Of a stretch of 54,174 bases of DNA, positions 53,198-54,174 are shown one piece after another. The notes under the pieces are model-generated. The model had not been told where the DNA came from. It was given only the letters and a program-made list of their open reading frames with translations, and searched no databases. The translations under genes were made by a program, and so were the position numbers. The stretch comes from Gammaproteobacteria bacterium RIFCSPHIGHO2_12_FULL_38_11. Lineage in GTDB: Bacteria > Pseudomonadota > Gammaproteobacteria > Coxiellales > Coxiellaceae. The stretch's first letter is position 1; the number at the start of each line of letters is the position of its first letter. The DNA is taken from the NCBI GenBank assembly GCA_001801515.1, contig MGXX01000080.1, positions 1-54,174 on the forward strand. Direction: 5' to 3'.

Positions 53198-54088
53198 ATG
53201 TCTGAACTCAATCAAATGGAAATTTTCTATTTTGTGGCAACGTGGAAGAATTTTTCAAAAGCTGCGCTAGATTTGGGTGTGTCAAAAGGCTATGTGAGCA
53301 CGCAAATTACGGCATTAGAAAAAAGTCTGGGTGTTAAATTGCTGTATCGTACGACGCGTCATTTAAGTTTAACGGAAGAAGGTGTTAATTTTCTGGAGTC
53401 GTGCAATAAAATCATACGTGAAAAGCAATCAGCAATTTCATTTATCAAGGATTCAAAAATAGAACCATCAGGACATTTAAAAATCAGCGCACCACCTTCC
53501 ATGTGCAATACTTTTTTAGCAGAATTAATGCCACAATTTCAAAAAAAATATCCTAAAATCTCTCTAACGGTTGATTCATCATCAACAGTTAAAAATTTAG
53601 AGCAGCATGGAATTGATATTGCGCTACGCATTACATCAACTCCTGATGAAAATTATATTGCGCGCGTTATCACAACATTTCGTTTTGTGGTTTGTGCGAC
53701 TCAAAAGTATTTTAAAAAACATTCTATGCCAAAAAATCCAGATGATTTGATACATCACAATTGTTTAATTTACGCAGCAGATCCAACACAAAATCGTTGG
53801 CCATTTCAAGTCGATGGAAAAACACAGATTATCACGGTCAATGGTAATTTAATTTCTGAAAATAATTCCATTGTTAAATCTGCGTTATTAGCAGATCAAG
53901 GCATTACGCGTTTACCGCAATATGTTTTAAGTAATGAACTCAAAAATGAATCGGTTATTGCTTTATTTACAGAGAATATGAGCATAGAAATGCCGCTGTA
54001 TGCAATCTACGTAGGCGGAATAAATATCCCAGCAAAAATTCATTGGTTTATTTCATTTTTAAAAGAAAATAATCATTTTGCTTTTTAA
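53198..54088 (+). CDS. LysR family transcriptional regulator
   Basis: The 296-residue protein has an N-terminal winged helix (FVATWKNFSKAALDLGVSKG, YVSTQITALEKSLGVKLLYR) and a LysR effector domain with YFKKHSMPKNPDDLIHHNCL. It is a paralogue of the regulator at 12230. The start is 106 bp from the divergent M19 operon, the usual arrangement for a LysR protein and its target. The intergenic region is very AT-rich. Confidence 0.93.
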   Translation: MSELNQMEIFYFVATWKNFSKAALDLGVSKGYVSTQITALEKSLGVKLLYRTTRHLSLTEEGVNFLESCNKIIREKQSAISFIKDSKIEPSGHLKISAPPSMCNTFLAELMPQFQKKYPKISLTVDSSSTVKNLEQHGIDIALRITSTPDENYIARVITTFRFVVCATQKYFKKHSMPKNPDDLIHHNCLIYAADPTQNRWPFQVDGKTQIITVNGNLISENNSIVKSALLADQGITRLPQYVLSNELKNESVIALFTENMSIEMPLYAIYVGGINIPAKIHWFISFLKENNHFAF

Positions 54089-54116
54089 GGAACATGTGAG
54101 GAGATGGATCTATCAG

Positions 54117-54174
54117 GGAACATGTACGAAATAACTTGGACAATTGATCATCCAATATGACGCGATCTTTAAAT
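54117..54174. mobile_element. Partial second copy of the 177-bp element (runs off the window)
   Basis: GGAACATGTACGAAATAACT then TGGACAATTGATCATCCAAT and ATGACGCGATCTTTAAAT match the left arm of the element at 43010 over about 58 bases with scattered differences. A shorter partial end motif (GGAACATGTG) lies just before it at 54089. Confidence 0.85.

Overview
The window looks like a chromosomal segment of an AT-rich gammaproteobacterium, most likely a Legionellales-type (Coxiella/Legionella-like) host-associated bacterium. This is an inference. It rests on gammaproteobacterial gene orders (dapA with a bamC-like lipoprotein gene; clpA facing infA and trxB; mtaD-gyrA-serC; scpA-scpB; yciB-yciI) combined with genes typical of host-adapted relatives (a Fic plus ankyrin protein resembling AnkX, a 1702-residue orphan protein, a papain-like cysteine protease candidate) and many small palindromic repeats.

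Layout. 1-3.8 kb: mutY and trmB diverge; then two envelope genes, a double beta-barrel protein with a PagL-like C-terminal half and a CsiV-like protein. 4-9.1 kb: the giant orphan gene. 9.2-13.1 kb: bolA, yciI, yciB, scpA-scpB and a LysR regulator. 13.1-16.7 kb: a five-copy 56-bp tandem repeat, a YefM-YoeB toxin-antitoxin pair, rmuC, an S24-type repressor lacking its catalytic dyad, a nested inverted-repeat element and an orphan gene. 16.7-23.5 kb: dapA, a shortened BamC-like lipoprotein, tRNA-Ser(CGA), a FadL-family porin, two tandem secreted paralogues, a DUF6159-like membrane protein, queA and icd. 23.7-28.5 kb: clpA, the cysteine protease candidate, infA and trxB. 28.7-32.8 kb: an outer-membrane barrel, a membrane-anchored RRM protein, a 6S-like RNA, a secreted protein, an E1-alpha subunit and leucine dehydrogenase. 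32.9-42.3 kb: an aminotransferase, the Fic-ankyrin protein, mtaD, gyrA, an orphan gene and serC. 42.3-47.8 kb: a His-rich membrane protein, a 177-bp MITE-like element, a lone cyoB, a small membrane protein, a CNNM/CorC-like protein and a TerC-family protein. 47.9-50.3 kb: tRNA-Asn followed by a roughly 2.2-kb island with an AbiE-type toxin-antitoxin pair, bounded by a 30-bp direct repeat of the tRNA 3' end. 50.3-54.1 kb: a methyltransferase, two tandem M19-dipeptidase-like genes and a divergent LysR regulator. The window ends inside another copy of the MITE-like element.

The most striking theme is the small palindromic repeats, which do not stay between genes. A 56-bp unit appears as tandem arrays, as an in-frame insert in MutY, and as the C-terminus and stop codon of MutY and ScpB. 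A second repeat encodes the same residues in the same frame at the ends of YciB and ScpA. A third (ends of the 177-bp element) supplies the last residues and stop of the BamC-like lipoprotein and sits in several gene leaders. This resembles in kind the palindromic elements that enter Rickettsia genes. All calls come from reading the sequence; no database search was run.
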